From: Euperipatoides rowelli
Taxonomy: Eukaryota; Onychophora; Udeonychophora; Euonychophora; Peripatopsidae
DNA length: 11,613 nucleotides
Strand: one strand, 5' to 3'
Assembly (NCBI GenBank): GCA_003024985.2
Contig: PXIH01S0006179.1
Shown here: positions 1-9,213 of the stretch, piece after piece
Layout of the letters: the number at the start of each line of letters is the position of its first letter
Position numbering within the stretch: position 1 is the first letter of the stretch
Translations under genes and position numbers: made by a program
Notes under the pieces: generated by a model
The model's input: only the letters and a program-made list of their open reading frames with translations
Database searches by the model: none
What the model was told of the DNA's origin: nothing

Positions 1-33
1 AATATCAGAACTAAAACTTTGGTTTCAATGTGA

Positions 34-63
34 CCCAACTATGGTCCTTGGTACATAGTTGGG
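34..63. repeat. Short perfect inverted repeat (10-bp arms)
   Basis: CCCAACTATG at 34-43 is matched perfectly by CATAGTTGGG at 54-63, with a 10-base loop. A degenerate relative of the right half, GGACCATAGTTATGGG, lies near 436-451 inside the retroelement reading frame. This suggests a small duplicated or inverted motif in this remnant. The function is unknown and the motif may be chance in AT-rich DNA. Confidence 0.4.
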
Positions 64-445
64 CATCAAATTGCGAATTCTTTCATTTACACTCCCGACC
101 TTTAGACCATGGCATATTATTTATGACTACAACGTCAAGATGGTCATTAGACATTACTAATTTAGTGCAGTAAATCTTAATTTGTTAATACATACCATTC
201 ATTATGTAGACAGTCACTTTGCTGGAGTTTTCTGGAAATACGTTATCAAAATTGCTTGTGTGCTGTAAAATGGTCAAACAAGCATGTGCAGACAAGTTTT
301 GTGTAACTTATGCTTTTTGGCAAGTTGCATCAAACCACAGGCATGTAGTTACATGGTGGTGTCATTTTCAAGTGATGGAACAACTGGGAATCAATTATTG
401 TGCCATTTTATGTACAATGGACCATTGTTGGGCTCTAGGACCATA

Positions 446-673
446 GTTATGGGAAATGATGGTACCTTATCTGCATCTACCACCACTGAGACACCAGAGG
501 ATATCATTGTTAACCAGACCAAAGATGACCAAATACCAAGAAGATCCACCCGAACCAACCTAGGTCAAGCTCCTAGTATTTTTACTTATGATCAATTGGG
601 TGAATCATCACAGGCCCAGCAAGAATGGTACAGTCAGAAAACACCAAGATCACATTACCAACATAGACAATAA
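446..673 (+). pseudogene. C-terminal end of a Ty3/gypsy-like pol polyprotein (integrase tail), remnant
   Basis: This is the last part of an open frame (open from about 284) that ends at TAA 671-673. The recognisable part is the basic motif RRSTRTNLGQAPS followed by TYDQLGE at 539-604. Arg/Ser/Thr-rich tails of this kind, ending close to the LTR, are common at the integrase C-terminus of Ty3/gypsy-type LTR retrotransposons. The segment before it (LSASTTTETPEDI) is low-complexity, acidic and linker-like. No integrase catalytic core, RNase H or reverse transcriptase is visible in 1-445, and the upstream frames carry stops, so the copy is probably broken or rearranged there. The stop codon lies 11 bases before the proposed LTR, the usual arrangement for such elements. 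The element is antisense to the host UBE2G1 gene. The family assignment rests on the tail motif and on position, not on catalytic residues. Confidence 0.55.
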
Positions 674-684
674 ACATTAAGGAG
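674..684 (+). other. Candidate polypurine tract before the 3' LTR
   Basis: The bases AACATTAAGGAG lie between the pol stop codon and the LTR start TGTTGG. A purine-rich run ending GGAG directly before TGTTGG is the expected position and form of the plus-strand primer of an LTR retrotransposon. The run is short and interrupted by CATT, so it is a weak tract. Confidence 0.4.
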
Positions 685-1227
685 TGTTGGATTTTTCTTG
701 AATTGCTGACTGTATTTTTATACCTCTAACACTTACAAGATACTGATGAACTTTATCAGTGATTGTCTGTACATTCAGCAAAATACATTAATGTTTATTG
801 CATCATATTTTTGATATTAGCTATATTGTGATTATCTACACTAGTAATTTTAGTTTAGCATTCAAATATTTTGATATTTAGCATGTAAGATTTTAATCAT
901 GTGAAATATTTGACCATTTATTGTTTTATTATATGTCAGTTAATAGTAATAATAATGTACATGCATATTATATATTTAATTAATTGTAATTGAATATGTA
1001 GATATTTAATTAGTACAATTTACAGAATTTAAATATTCCATCTATTTGCATTTGTTTGTATTGCTGAGTGACTATGACATATAGAAGCCAACTTCACTGA
1101 CAAAAAATAAGTGCTCATTGAATCTTCTCTCAAATCCCGTTACAACGAGATTATCTTGTGAACAAGTCAAGCAAGACTCAGCAGCTGCACATGGTCGAAG
1201 CATGATCATCTAGTAATTAGATGCATT

Positions 1228-1249
1228 GGTGAAAATAAAGTTTTTCACC
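1228..1249 (+). promoter_or_regulatory. AATAAA poly(A) signal displayed in a hairpin loop, within the LTR
   Basis: GGTGAAAA (1228-1235) pairs perfectly with TTTTCACC (1242-1249) around a 6-base loop. AATAAA occupies 1234-1239, overlapping the stem end and loop. In retroviral LTRs a poly(A) signal is often placed in such a hairpin. It lies upstream of the TATA box, so it would sit in U3. Its use as a poly(A) signal is inferred from sequence only. Confidence 0.35.
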
Positions 1250-1315
1250 TAATGGGACATATAATTATGGAAGTATAAATCACTTACGATTTTATACAAG
1301 CTGCAACTAATCTAT

Positions 1316-1323
1316 TATATAAA
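1316..1323 (+). promoter_or_regulatory. TATA box of the LTR promoter
   Basis: TATATAAA followed by GAGCTGAGG is a near-consensus TATA box in a locally less AT-biased context, about 630 bases into the proposed LTR. It would place a transcription start near 1345-1350. In DNA this AT-rich, TATA-like words are frequent, so confidence depends on the LTR call. Confidence 0.4.
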
Positions 1324-2402
1324 GAGCTGAGGACAAAGAATCATTAAGCATTTTAACACGTTATCATATCAGACCAGTATTGGCATCATTGGATAGAGAA
1401 ACGCAATCCTGATTTACTAGTTAGTAAATAAGCATTAACTGTTTAGTTAAGAGTGATATGTACCTCAGAAACAGGAACATTTTTAAGTTAAACTTTACAA
1501 TTAAGTTAGCCCTAGTGTAGGATAGACCTTTACAATGCAAGGATAGGCCTACACACCACATGACAAAAAAGTATAGATCTTAATTCAACATAAATAGATT
1601 AAATCACGAATATATACAACATTAAATATTACGAGTATATGTGTTGTTCAATACTGATTGAAAGTTTTTGTATAAATGTATACAGTATATACTCATCACG
1701 GATAGTTGTATAGCGTTATTTCAACATATAAAATCACCATTAATCATGCACGTCATATGATCACTAAAAATACAGAATTTGCAAATTTGATGAACATTTC
1801 ATGTGGTAATAATTTGTCCAATATCAAATGTAACATGTAATATCATATCCTTATATATTTCATCAATCATTCTACCATTAACTACCATATTAGATTTGAT
1901 TAACCAGGTTACATATTCCAGAACTATCACCATTCCCGATTGCATTGTAAAAGCATCGTCATCTTGCATTCATTATCAATGTACAAGTATAAGCACAAAC
2001 TTTTTACAACATATATTTCTGACTGAGATAAATTATAGTACAACAGCATGTGTAATATATTGAGTAGATGATACCTAGGATTGATACATAATTGTCTTTA
2101 CAATTTTTGATTGTTTACATCAAGCTGTATATATTTTATTGTTTCATACATCATACCACTAAGTTTCATTGATTGAATGTATATCTCCATATCATACCAT
2201 GACCATTAAACCTATATTTAATTAAGTCATACTATTGATTCACAATTGGGTTTATTATTAATACCAACATCATATCATTTCATTGTTTGACGTCGTCTTG
2301 GGACCCTTAATTCCACACACATACTTTCACTAAGCAACCATAGGCATCCCAACCTTCAACAAAGCGTGAGACCTGTGTGTATAGCCAACAATTAAAACAT
2401 TT

Positions 2403-2480
2403 ATTGAGCATCTTAAGATGTGCACTTGTCGATCAGAAACTGTTATGGATTGAGCATCTTGAGATATGTGATTGTCGATC
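2403..2480. repeat. Two 32-bp imperfect direct repeats with a palindromic core
   Basis: Copy 1 (2403-2434) and copy 2 (2449-2480) both begin ATTGAGCATCTT and end TTGTCGATC. They agree at 27 of 32 positions and are spaced with a 46-base period. Copy 1 contains the perfect 12-bp palindrome CATCTTAAGATG. They start 13 bases after the proposed LTR end, so they may be host flanking DNA or part of a longer LTR. The role is unknown. Confidence 0.6.
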
Positions 2481-3052
2481 TTCGAAGAAATGAAAAGTTT
2501 AAACTAATGTCTACATAATTAATCTGTTAAGGGAGCCTATTAAAAATGAAAATGTATAGTCTAACAACTTTTGAAATTGTCAGTTGTGGCGAAAACTTTG
2601 ATAAAAATATAAGATGTCTTTACTGGTGTAGTGGTATATAAAATATATTATACAATTATTCTATAAATTATGTAGGCTATTATTATATTTTTAATGTAAT
2701 TTTTTAAGAAAAGGTTGTTTTTGTTTATTTTCTATTGCTTAAACAATAAATTTCTAATAGCAAAATTATTAATTTTTCTTAATGGGTTAAGACAAAAAAA
2801 ATTATTATATGGGGATAAAACATTGTTGGCATTTCTTAATAGGCTAGCAAGTAAACATCAAAAAATTATATTTTTTTCTCTGTCACATGTTAAAATTATA
2901 ACAAATGCATTTTGTCTCACTAGATATGTACAGTATTTAAACATGTACCAAATTCAATCCAAATCAAAATTGTTTAAAATAATATCTTACATTGATCACA
3001 TAAACTGTTCATAATGTCAAAACTATTTTTATTCTTTTCAAAAATGTCTTAC
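2481..3052. other. AT-rich non-coding DNA, 5' part of UBE2G1 intron 2
   Basis: On the minus strand this directly follows the GTAAGA splice donor of the UBE2G1 exon. It is low-complexity A/T sequence. A 99-codon plus-strand open frame at 2715-3014 has a composition expected of AT-rich noise and no recognisable domain. No exon 3 of UBE2G1 was found in this stretch. Confidence 0.6.
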
Positions 3053-3155
3053 TATAATGTATCTGGAGGACCAATGATAAGCACTTCCCATTTGTAGATA
3101 TCATTGTCATCTATGAGACCTGCTGAAAAGCCATCAACAGGATTCCGATTTAGTT
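3053..3155 (-). CDS. UBE2G1: UBE2G1 (ubiquitin-conjugating enzyme E2 G1), internal exon 2, partial gene
   Basis: Read on the minus strand, this 103-base exon encodes 33 whole residues, beginning LNRNPVDGFSAGLIDDND and ending WEVLIIGPPDTL. It corresponds to about residues 16-50 of the roughly 170-residue E2 G1. UBE2G1 accepts ubiquitin from E1 and passes it to substrates with E3 ligases, with a preference for Lys48 chains. This exon carries the end of helix 1, the first beta strands and the GPPDT turn of the UBC fold. The catalytic Cys and the acidic loop are in later exons outside the window. The acceptor is a long pyrimidine tract then AG (3156-3157, complement); the donor is GTAAGA (3047-3052, complement). 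The first two bases complete a Glu codon (phase 1) and the last two begin the Tyr codon of the family's DTLYEGG (phase 2). GFSAGLIDD and IIGPPDT separate it from UBE2G2 and CDC34. No stop or shift is seen. Confidence 0.94.
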
Positions 3156-3190
3156 CTAAAAAAAAAAAAGAAAAGAAAAAATAAATATTA
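3156..3190 (-). promoter_or_regulatory. Splice acceptor and polypyrimidine tract of the UBE2G1 exon
   Basis: On the minus strand an almost unbroken run of T with a few C ends in TTTAG immediately before the coding sequence AACTAAATCGG. This is a strong metazoan 3' splice site and fixes the exon start. Confidence 0.85.
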
Positions 3191-3477
3191 AAAAATTTTA
3201 AATTTGATTTAAAACAAAAAAAATGGCCAATCATCTAATTGGCAGATTTCGTCCAAATACTGTCATTGCTATAGCCTACCGCTATAGGATTTCAGAATAC
3301 GACAATAGCTGTTTAATTTTTTTTCTTCAAAGTACATTCTGATTGATTCAACACAAAAAGGAACTGTCAAGAAAGCACAAAACAAAAAGCAAATATTTGT
3401 TTTAATGTTAACACAAAACCTTTTAGGTGTTTGTCAGGTGAGGGATTGTCTTTTTTATTATGGCCCAATTGATTTAT

Positions 3478-3508
3478 CAACATAAAATCAAAGTTTGATT
3501 TTATGTTG
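3478..3508. repeat. Perfect 15-bp palindrome with a single central base
   Basis: CAACATAAAATCAAA (3478-3492) is exactly matched by TTTGATTTTATGTTG (3494-3508) around one G at 3493. In RNA, G-U and A-U pairs could extend it slightly to 3475-3511. Such a perfect palindrome could form a cruciform, a transcript hairpin, or be the trace of a small inverted duplication. Confidence 0.7.
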
Positions 3509-4369
3509 GTGCTTGCCTGCTCTTTTTAATGTAAAAAATTTCCCATATTGCTAAGTAGATACCACATTATTTACTAACTGATTACTATTAATGATTTTGA
3601 AAAATAAGTGAATAACAATTTATGAATAGCCTATATCATTAGACTAACGTCACAAACTTTATCCAAATTTACGGTACATTAATTTTTGATGTTAAATCAA
3701 TTTATGAGTGATCTATTTTTTGATTCGAGTAACAGACCCCTATGGGTTACAATAAATACATTTTTTAATCATAATTTAGCTTCAACATCAAATGTGTGTA
3801 TCTGTGAAATTCTTTGGAAATTACCAAATTACCTTTTTGTATGGAATTACTAAAAAAAAAATTCAAAAACATTGATCATTAAAAGTTTATATTGTAAAGT
3901 TACAATAAAAATCTAGTTTACTTACTGTAGCCTACTGTTATAAAAATTGTGTGGTATTTTAGACTATCATAAAACTCTGCACAGGTTATGATAAATGGAT
4001 GTTATTGTTTAGATATCTCATATTGCAAGAAAAATTGACTTTTCTCTCTTTTTTGTAAGGCTAGGTAGGTCTATGTTATTTAAAAGATGATCAAGATTTA
4101 ATACTATTTTAGCAGTGATTTGAAAATAACTTTTCACTTTTAACCATGCAAAAAAAAAATGTGAATGACTATGGTGTTGAGTAAATGACTTAGTTCTATT
4201 GATTGAAAAATGGTTCTTCTATTTATAAAGTTTATCAACAATGTTATTCTAGAATCAATGGAATAAAATGAAAGCTGACTTGCCATCAATTATTATTTTG
4301 CTAACGGAAGAACATCGGCCACTAATAGAATTTGAAATTAAGAGTTTTATACCCAATTATTTATAAAGA

Positions 4370-4383
4370 GGGGGGGGGGGGGG
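4370..4383 (+). repeat. Run of 14 G
   Basis: This uninterrupted G14 homopolymer stands in very AT-rich DNA. It could fold as a G-quadruplex, and its exact length is also uncertain in most sequencing methods. Confidence 0.85.
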
Positions 4384-7124
4384 ATCATTACAAGTATTAA
4401 AATGCAAAATTAAACTTCCTGGCCATGATAGGGTTGATGTTTGATGCAAGGACATTCAGAAATTTGATGATGTAAAACTGAAAGTTTACAAAAGTTTGTC
4501 TGTTCGGGTGCAATGCTTCACTGAAAAAGTGGTCAAAAGTTCTTTGTAAACTTGAAAAAAAAAACAAGAACTAAAAATAGAAAATCCAATAACAAATGAT
4601 CAATTTGGATGAACAGAATACAAAACATTGATCCAAAAATTTAACACAATCATTCTGTAATAGAAAATGCATAATAATTTGTTTACACCATATATTTACA
4701 AAAGTAAAACTTATATCAACATATGCATAAATGGGCCAGATAATACATTTATGCAGTTTTGGAAAAGGGTTGGAGGGATAAGAAAATATTTTTTTATACA
4801 CTTTTTCGAAACATTTATTGACTGTGCCATCAATTGATTCAAATCAAATGGTCCGATCAGTCATATTCAGCTTGCTGTTAAAAATAACATACTACTGGTA
4901 ATAAAAGGTTGTATAACTCTCTTGGTGTTCCAGCCGGGCAAGAAAAATGGTTAGAAGTCAAAATAAAATAATGAATTTCATAACACAAAAATGAGGTAGT
5001 CTCATCTCTCTTAAGAACTATATGAAATAAAAATGGATTTAAACTGAAAACTATAATTTCGGGTTTTATTGTTTACTCTTTTTTAACAATCTGTACTGAA
5101 TAAACTTCTACCATAAGAACATTTGTTAAATGAAGTAGACAACATAAAAACAATAAAGATGCACTAAATACTCTATAAAGCATAACTGTCTATCTGGTAA
5201 TTGGTAAATAATTAGTTCCATTGAGTTCAAGGCTACTCTACTTCAGAGTCTCCACTTACTATATAAGGAAGTCCTCATCAATCTCAAATCATGAAGATAC
5301 AGTAGCCTATATTGAATTTAGGCCAGCAGAAATACACAATATCCAACTAATTCAAACTCCAAAATCAAAGGAAGTGAAAAAATTTTCATCTTTAAAATTC
5401 TAAAAATGTGTAAAAAAAAAACAGTGATCTACAAATGCTAGTATTATGAAAAGAATTGCATTGAATTTCAACTGTAAAGGTTTAAGATTCCATTAGGAAA
5501 AACTTTAAAAAAGAAAAGAAAAAAGGACTAAAGAAAAAATATGTTTAGATGCTGAGTAAAAAGGAAAATTGCCATTTAGAAATGGAAATATTTCAATATT
5601 TTAGATATTTTTAAACTGTAAAAAAGTTTATATTATAAAAATATGATTATTGAAGAGTAAATAGAAGAAATCAGATTTTTTTTCCACATGTAGGCCTATT
5701 TTGATTGTCAGGATGGGGGTACACTAACAGCAATAAACAATGGGCAGGTTAACTTCAGTCCATTTTATTGGGGGAGAGGAGTCTAATAAATAATTAATTT
5801 CACTATTTTTAGCAAAGTTTTGAGATACAAAAACAGAACAATAAAGTGGGATGATTAAAAAAAAATCATTTTGTAAACAAAAAAATCACTAAAATAAAAA
5901 AACCCATAAATATAAATTTGAAAAGTCAAAAATGTCTTGAAAAACATTAAATTAACATACCATAAGTACTGTATAATATGATAAAAGTTTTTTTTTAATT
6001 ATTAACCAATAGGCATAGCCTACATTGTTATGGATGATTTATCATTTTAAGAGCTACAAATACGATAAAATTGAATTCATTGGTATATTATCAGCTTCTC
6101 TGCATTTGAAATTTTACTATAAAGAGTCAGCTAGTCTTTCTCAAGATATTTTTTTCTTTCATACTGGTCAGTAAAAATTACTTTATCACAAAGATAAATA
6201 ATAATAATCTAAAATGTCAATCCATTAGCAGAATGACAATTATGGAAGTCTCGGATGTGACTGTGTATTTATCTTAATTTGTTTCATAAGCAGCATTCAA
6301 CAAAGCTGTTACTTAGCTTGTGTTTTTAACAGTTTTTGTCATGTAATATTTTTTTGGGGGGACTTTATTTTCAAATGAAAAGGAAGGTTAGTAGACTTTG
6401 GGAATAGTAAAAATAAAGTTTGTTAATTTTGATAATTTCTTTCCGTCCAAAACCAAATTCCCTTAAGATGGTGAAATTTGGATATTGCCAATAAACATTT
6501 CATTAAGCTTTTTCCACACTTTGAAAATTGAAGATATAAACATCTGACTTTGATATTACATTTTTATAATAATAGTTTGCAATCATACTGTGCAATTATT
6601 ATTCTAATTCTTAAAAATCAAACACTGTTATTTTGTTTGAGATTAACATTAAACAAGTTTTATTTTCATGATACAAAAATTGCTCTAGGCAATACAAAAG
6701 TTAAAAACTAGGCATACTTTACAAAAGAAATAATATTTTAAAATACCTTTTTAACTCTATTAGCTAAATAATAAATTGGATTTGTACTTTGTAATGTTAA
6801 ACTTAGCATAGTACAAAAATTAAAATTAGGCCAATAACCTGACATTTTTAACTATAATAGGGAAATATCAAATTTTAAGAAATAGACTAACATACATAGG
6901 CTAACCAACATTTAATAAATTAGGCTAAACAAATAGCCTTTAACCAGTATGTTCTATATTCATATGATATGGTTTCATAATTATGATCTGTATGGTAATA
7001 GTTATTTTGAAAACATGCCTGTCAAAGCCCTAGAAATGGTTATAACAATTATTGGAAAAGACTATTTTCTTCATGGTTAAACATTTAATGCCCAATGAAA
7101 ATTGTTGTCTCCTTTACAAGTTTT

Positions 7125-7812
7125 TCATACATTAACAGATCTGATGATCCTGAAAGTCTTTAACTGGGCAATGTTCAAGGTTTCTTCAAATGCTGTTAGA
7201 AAATCTTTCTTTCTTATAAAGGCTATTACGGTAATAAAATCTTCAAGAATGACAAGTTCTTTAGTATAGCCTTCTGTTCTTTAATAAACTCTTGCTCTTT
7301 CATTTGCTTTAATTTTAGGCCTAAATCAATATCATCAGAGGATGCAGGTGGAATTAAGTTATTTTTTTCTGTGACAACTTTATTTCTCTCTCTCTGTTTC
7401 CATATATTTATACCATTACTTTGAATGCCACAATTAATATTCTCAAGTTATCTTTTCTACCTTTTTCTTCCTCAGCAAATATTTTCCAATTCTCTCATTT
7501 CAATGATAGCCTTTTTTTCTGTTAGGACCTTGTTTCCATAAGTTTTTTTTTTTTTTATCTTTTAGTACATGGGTCGTTGAACTAACGGAGACAGAGGTTT
7601 TAATGAAATCTGCCCGAGAAGCTTGGCCTAAAAGTTTAGGATTATCCAATCCTGCATAATTTGGTAGAGCTTGGTTGCATTTAACAATTTAATCTAAGAT
7701 GCTGCAGTTTGTGTTTCACTATCACTACTGAAATTTTCACTAGTTTTCAATTTAGAGCTTTATTTTCATGATGTTCACTGGCTTCAATTTCTCCAGCTTT
7801 TCTTACCAAGTC
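7125..7812 (-). pseudogene. Decayed coding segment of an unidentified Lys/Glu-rich protein
   Basis: On the minus strand, successive open pieces read as protein but change frame. They are: 7812-7750 (contains LVRKAGEIEASEHHENKAL), 7741-7694 (SENFSSDSETQTAAS then TAG), 7688-7557 (NQALPNYAGLDNPKLLGQ, then SRADFIKTSVSVSS), 7537-7472 (NKVLTEKKAIIEMRELENI), about 7480-7436 (KIFAEEEKGRKDNL), 7435-7226 (IPPASSDDIDLGL, then KLKQMKEQEFIKEQKAIL; 69 open codons) and 7247-7125 (LEDFITVIAFIRKK, then FEETLNIAQLKTF, then TGA). Together they resemble the C-terminal 200-plus residues of a protein with a charged, probably coiled-coil part. At least five frame changes and a few stops show decay. The family is not recognised. 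Transposon accessory proteins of the Myb/SANT-like type have similar charged tails, but nothing here is diagnostic. Base content is less AT-biased than its surroundings. It lies in the same orientation as UBE2G1, inside or upstream of intron 1. Confidence 0.5.
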
Positions 7813-7865
7813 ATAAGAGTGGAAAGCTAGTGTAGAATTGAATTACCCAACTGTGGGTATTGTTC

Positions 7866-8195
7866 CACAGTGAATTAAAAAAATGATTAAAATTTAAATT
7901 TTACTACACACAAAAAAGGAAATAGCAACAAAAAAGGCATTAAAATAAAAACTAGGGTAGCACCAAATTTCCTCAAAATTACGAGATCTCATATTAAAAA
8001 ACATTTTTTTACTCTGAATTGGAGGTTAAAATAATTAACAAAAATACCAGTTTAGAGCCAAGATGCAGTTTTTAAAATATAGTATTCTGCAGAAATCAAT
8101 TCAAGTAAGATAATGCTGCACAATTTATCAAAAAAAAAAAATTGTAGAGTTAAAGTTTAATATATTATGTTATAGTGGGTTTTTTTTAAAAAAAA
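7866..8195. other. AT-rich spacer before the piggyBac-like element
   Basis: This is A/T-rich sequence with several A and T runs, ending in T8 and A8 tracts just before the TTAA target site. I see no gene, RNA or repeat in it. Confidence 0.6.
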
Positions 8196-8199
8196 TTAA

Positions 8200-8211
8200 C
8201 ACGCTCGCTAC
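8200..8211 (+). repeat. Left terminal inverted repeat of the piggyBac-like element
   Basis: CACGCTCGCTAC follows TTAA directly and matches the complement of 9425-9436 at 10 of 12 positions. It is CG-rich and stands out sharply from the surrounding AT-rich DNA. Confidence 0.65.
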
Positions 8212-8232
8212 TTAGCCTATGTCTCAAATCCA

Positions 8233-8266
8233 AGTCATCGCGAACTTTCACAATATGCTGATGACT
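8233..8266. repeat. Subterminal inverted repeat AGTCATC...GATGACT
   Basis: AGTCATC (8233-8239) and GATGACT (8260-8266) are 7-bp perfect arms around a 20-base spacer, just inside the left end of the piggyBac-like element. Subterminal inverted repeats are often transposase contact sites, but that role here is inferred. Confidence 0.4.
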
Positions 8267-8484
8267 CGAATCCATTGTGTTACAAGCTTTAAAATGCAAA
8301 TATAAATTGGGAAAAAGTGTTTTAAAACATTTTTTTATTATTTAGGCACATAAAATAGGAAATAAAAAAACATATTTCTGATCGTTTGAAAATTTCTTGA
8401 GTTTTGAGGTCACAGTGCTATTATTTTCAAAATTTATTAAGCGATTCTGATATTTTGACTTTGTTAGCGTAATACAAATATTAT

Positions 8485-9213
8485 AAAACATTTAGGAATA
8501 AATATATACATTTTTAAAATCAGAATTTAATGCAGATTTCAAAAATCAAAACAAAAAAAAATATCTCTAACGACAGAGAAACAGCAATGGCAAATGTAAG
8601 ATGAACTGGCTTTTTTTTTTTTAAGCCGACATTTAGAAAAATAATCGTAAATAAAAATCTGTCTGTTAAATTTTTTTTTCTTTATACCTGTAGGCTATAT
8701 TAAAATTCCTGATAAAAAAAAAAGAACAAAAAATACTTTTTAAATTTTTTTCTATCTGTAATAGATTTTGAAATATTTAACAATGTATTATCTGGACATA
8801 CAGTAAAAACATTTAGGAATAAACTTAAAACATTTTTAAAATCAGAATTTAATGCAGATTTCAAAAATAAAAACAAAAAATTCTATCTCTAACGACAGAG
8901 AAACAGCTGAACCGGCTTTTTTTTTTTAAACCAACATTTAGAAAAATAATCATATAAAAAAATCTGTCTGTTGGAATTTTTTTTTCTTTATATAGCCTAT
9001 TAAAATTCCTGATAAAAAAATAGAACAAAAAATAATTTTTAAATTTTTTCTATCTGTTATATATTTTGAAATATTTAACAATGTAGGCTATTATCTGTAC
9101 ATGACAGTAAATACATGCGTAATGAATGCCGACATTTAGAAAAATAATCATAAAAAATATCTGTTTGTTGGAAATCATTTCTGTTTATTATAATTCCTGA
9201 TAAAAAATAGAAG
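8485..9213. repeat. Internal tandem repeat, 321-bp period, 2 full copies plus one partial
   Basis: Copy A (8485-8805) and copy B (8806-about 9113) both begin AAAACATTTAGGAATAAA. They share ordered landmarks: CAGAATTTAATGCAGATTTC, then CTCTAACGACAGAGAAACAG, a T-run, CATTTAGAAAAATAATC, CTGTCTGTT, AATTCCTGATAAAAA and ATATTTAACAATGTA. Copy C (9128-9213) keeps only the middle, from GCCGACATTTAGAAAA through ATTCCTGATAAAAAATAGAA. Differences are mostly homopolymer-length changes and short indels, so the duplication is fairly recent but not fresh. It lies wholly inside the piggyBac-like element. Confidence 0.8.

Larger units (their letters stand above)
685..2390 (+). mobile_element. Probable 3' LTR of a Ty3/gypsy-like retrotransposon (~1.7 kb)
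   Basis: The proposed LTR starts TGTTGG at 685, just after the pol stop codon and a purine-rich tract. It ends CCAACA at 2385-2390, giving the short inverted TG...CA termini typical of LTRs. Inside are a TATA box (1316-1323), an AATAAA signal (1234-1239) and a CRE-like TGACGTCG (2288-2295). The interior is AT-rich, with no coding sequence that I recognise. An open frame at 1803-2063 looks accidental. Another CCAACA occurs at 2264-2269, so the right boundary is uncertain by about 120 bases. The 5' LTR is outside the window, so neither LTR identity nor the target-site duplication can be checked here. The start is better supported than the end. Confidence 0.5.
3191..7124. other. Long AT-rich intron 1 DNA without a recognisable gene
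   Basis: This is nearly 4 kb of A/T-rich sequence with homopolymer tracts, scattered TAGGC(C)TA words, a perfect 15-bp palindrome at 3478-3508 and a 14-G run at 4370-4383. Open frames at 4571-4801 (minus) and 5221-5403 (plus) are short, lack domain motifs and look accidental. I searched the minus strand for UBE2G1 exon 1, which should encode about 16 residues and end in a G before GT, and found no convincing candidate. No RNA gene is recognised. Confidence 0.6.

Noticed and set aside
219-446. Plus-strand open frame of 75 codons in the retroelement remnant
   Set aside because: No integrase or zinc-finger spacing could be matched. It overlaps the better-supported frame ending at 673.
1803-2063. 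Plus-strand open frame of 86 codons inside the LTR
   Set aside because: It has no recognisable domain, is low in charged residues, and LTRs of this type do not normally code. It could be revisited if genomic copies keep it open.
2715-3014. Plus-strand open frame of 99 codons
   Set aside because: It is rich in Phe, Leu, Ile, Lys and Asn as expected from AT-rich noise, has no domain motif and lies in UBE2G1 intron 2.
7386-7397. TC-rich microsatellite
   Set aside because: Only a few units long, inside the decayed coding segment, and not a meaningful repeat array.
7810-7860. VEQYPQL peptide on the minus strand as the start of a Myb/SANT-like domain
   Set aside because: Only seven residues resemble the family, and there is too little room before the next coding piece for the full domain of about 60 residues.
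8196-8276. Minus-strand ATG frame (MDSSHQHIVKVRDD) near the left end of the piggyBac-like element
   Set aside because: It reads outward across the terminal repeat and the TTAA, is under 30 codons before noise, and is not how transposase genes are oriented.
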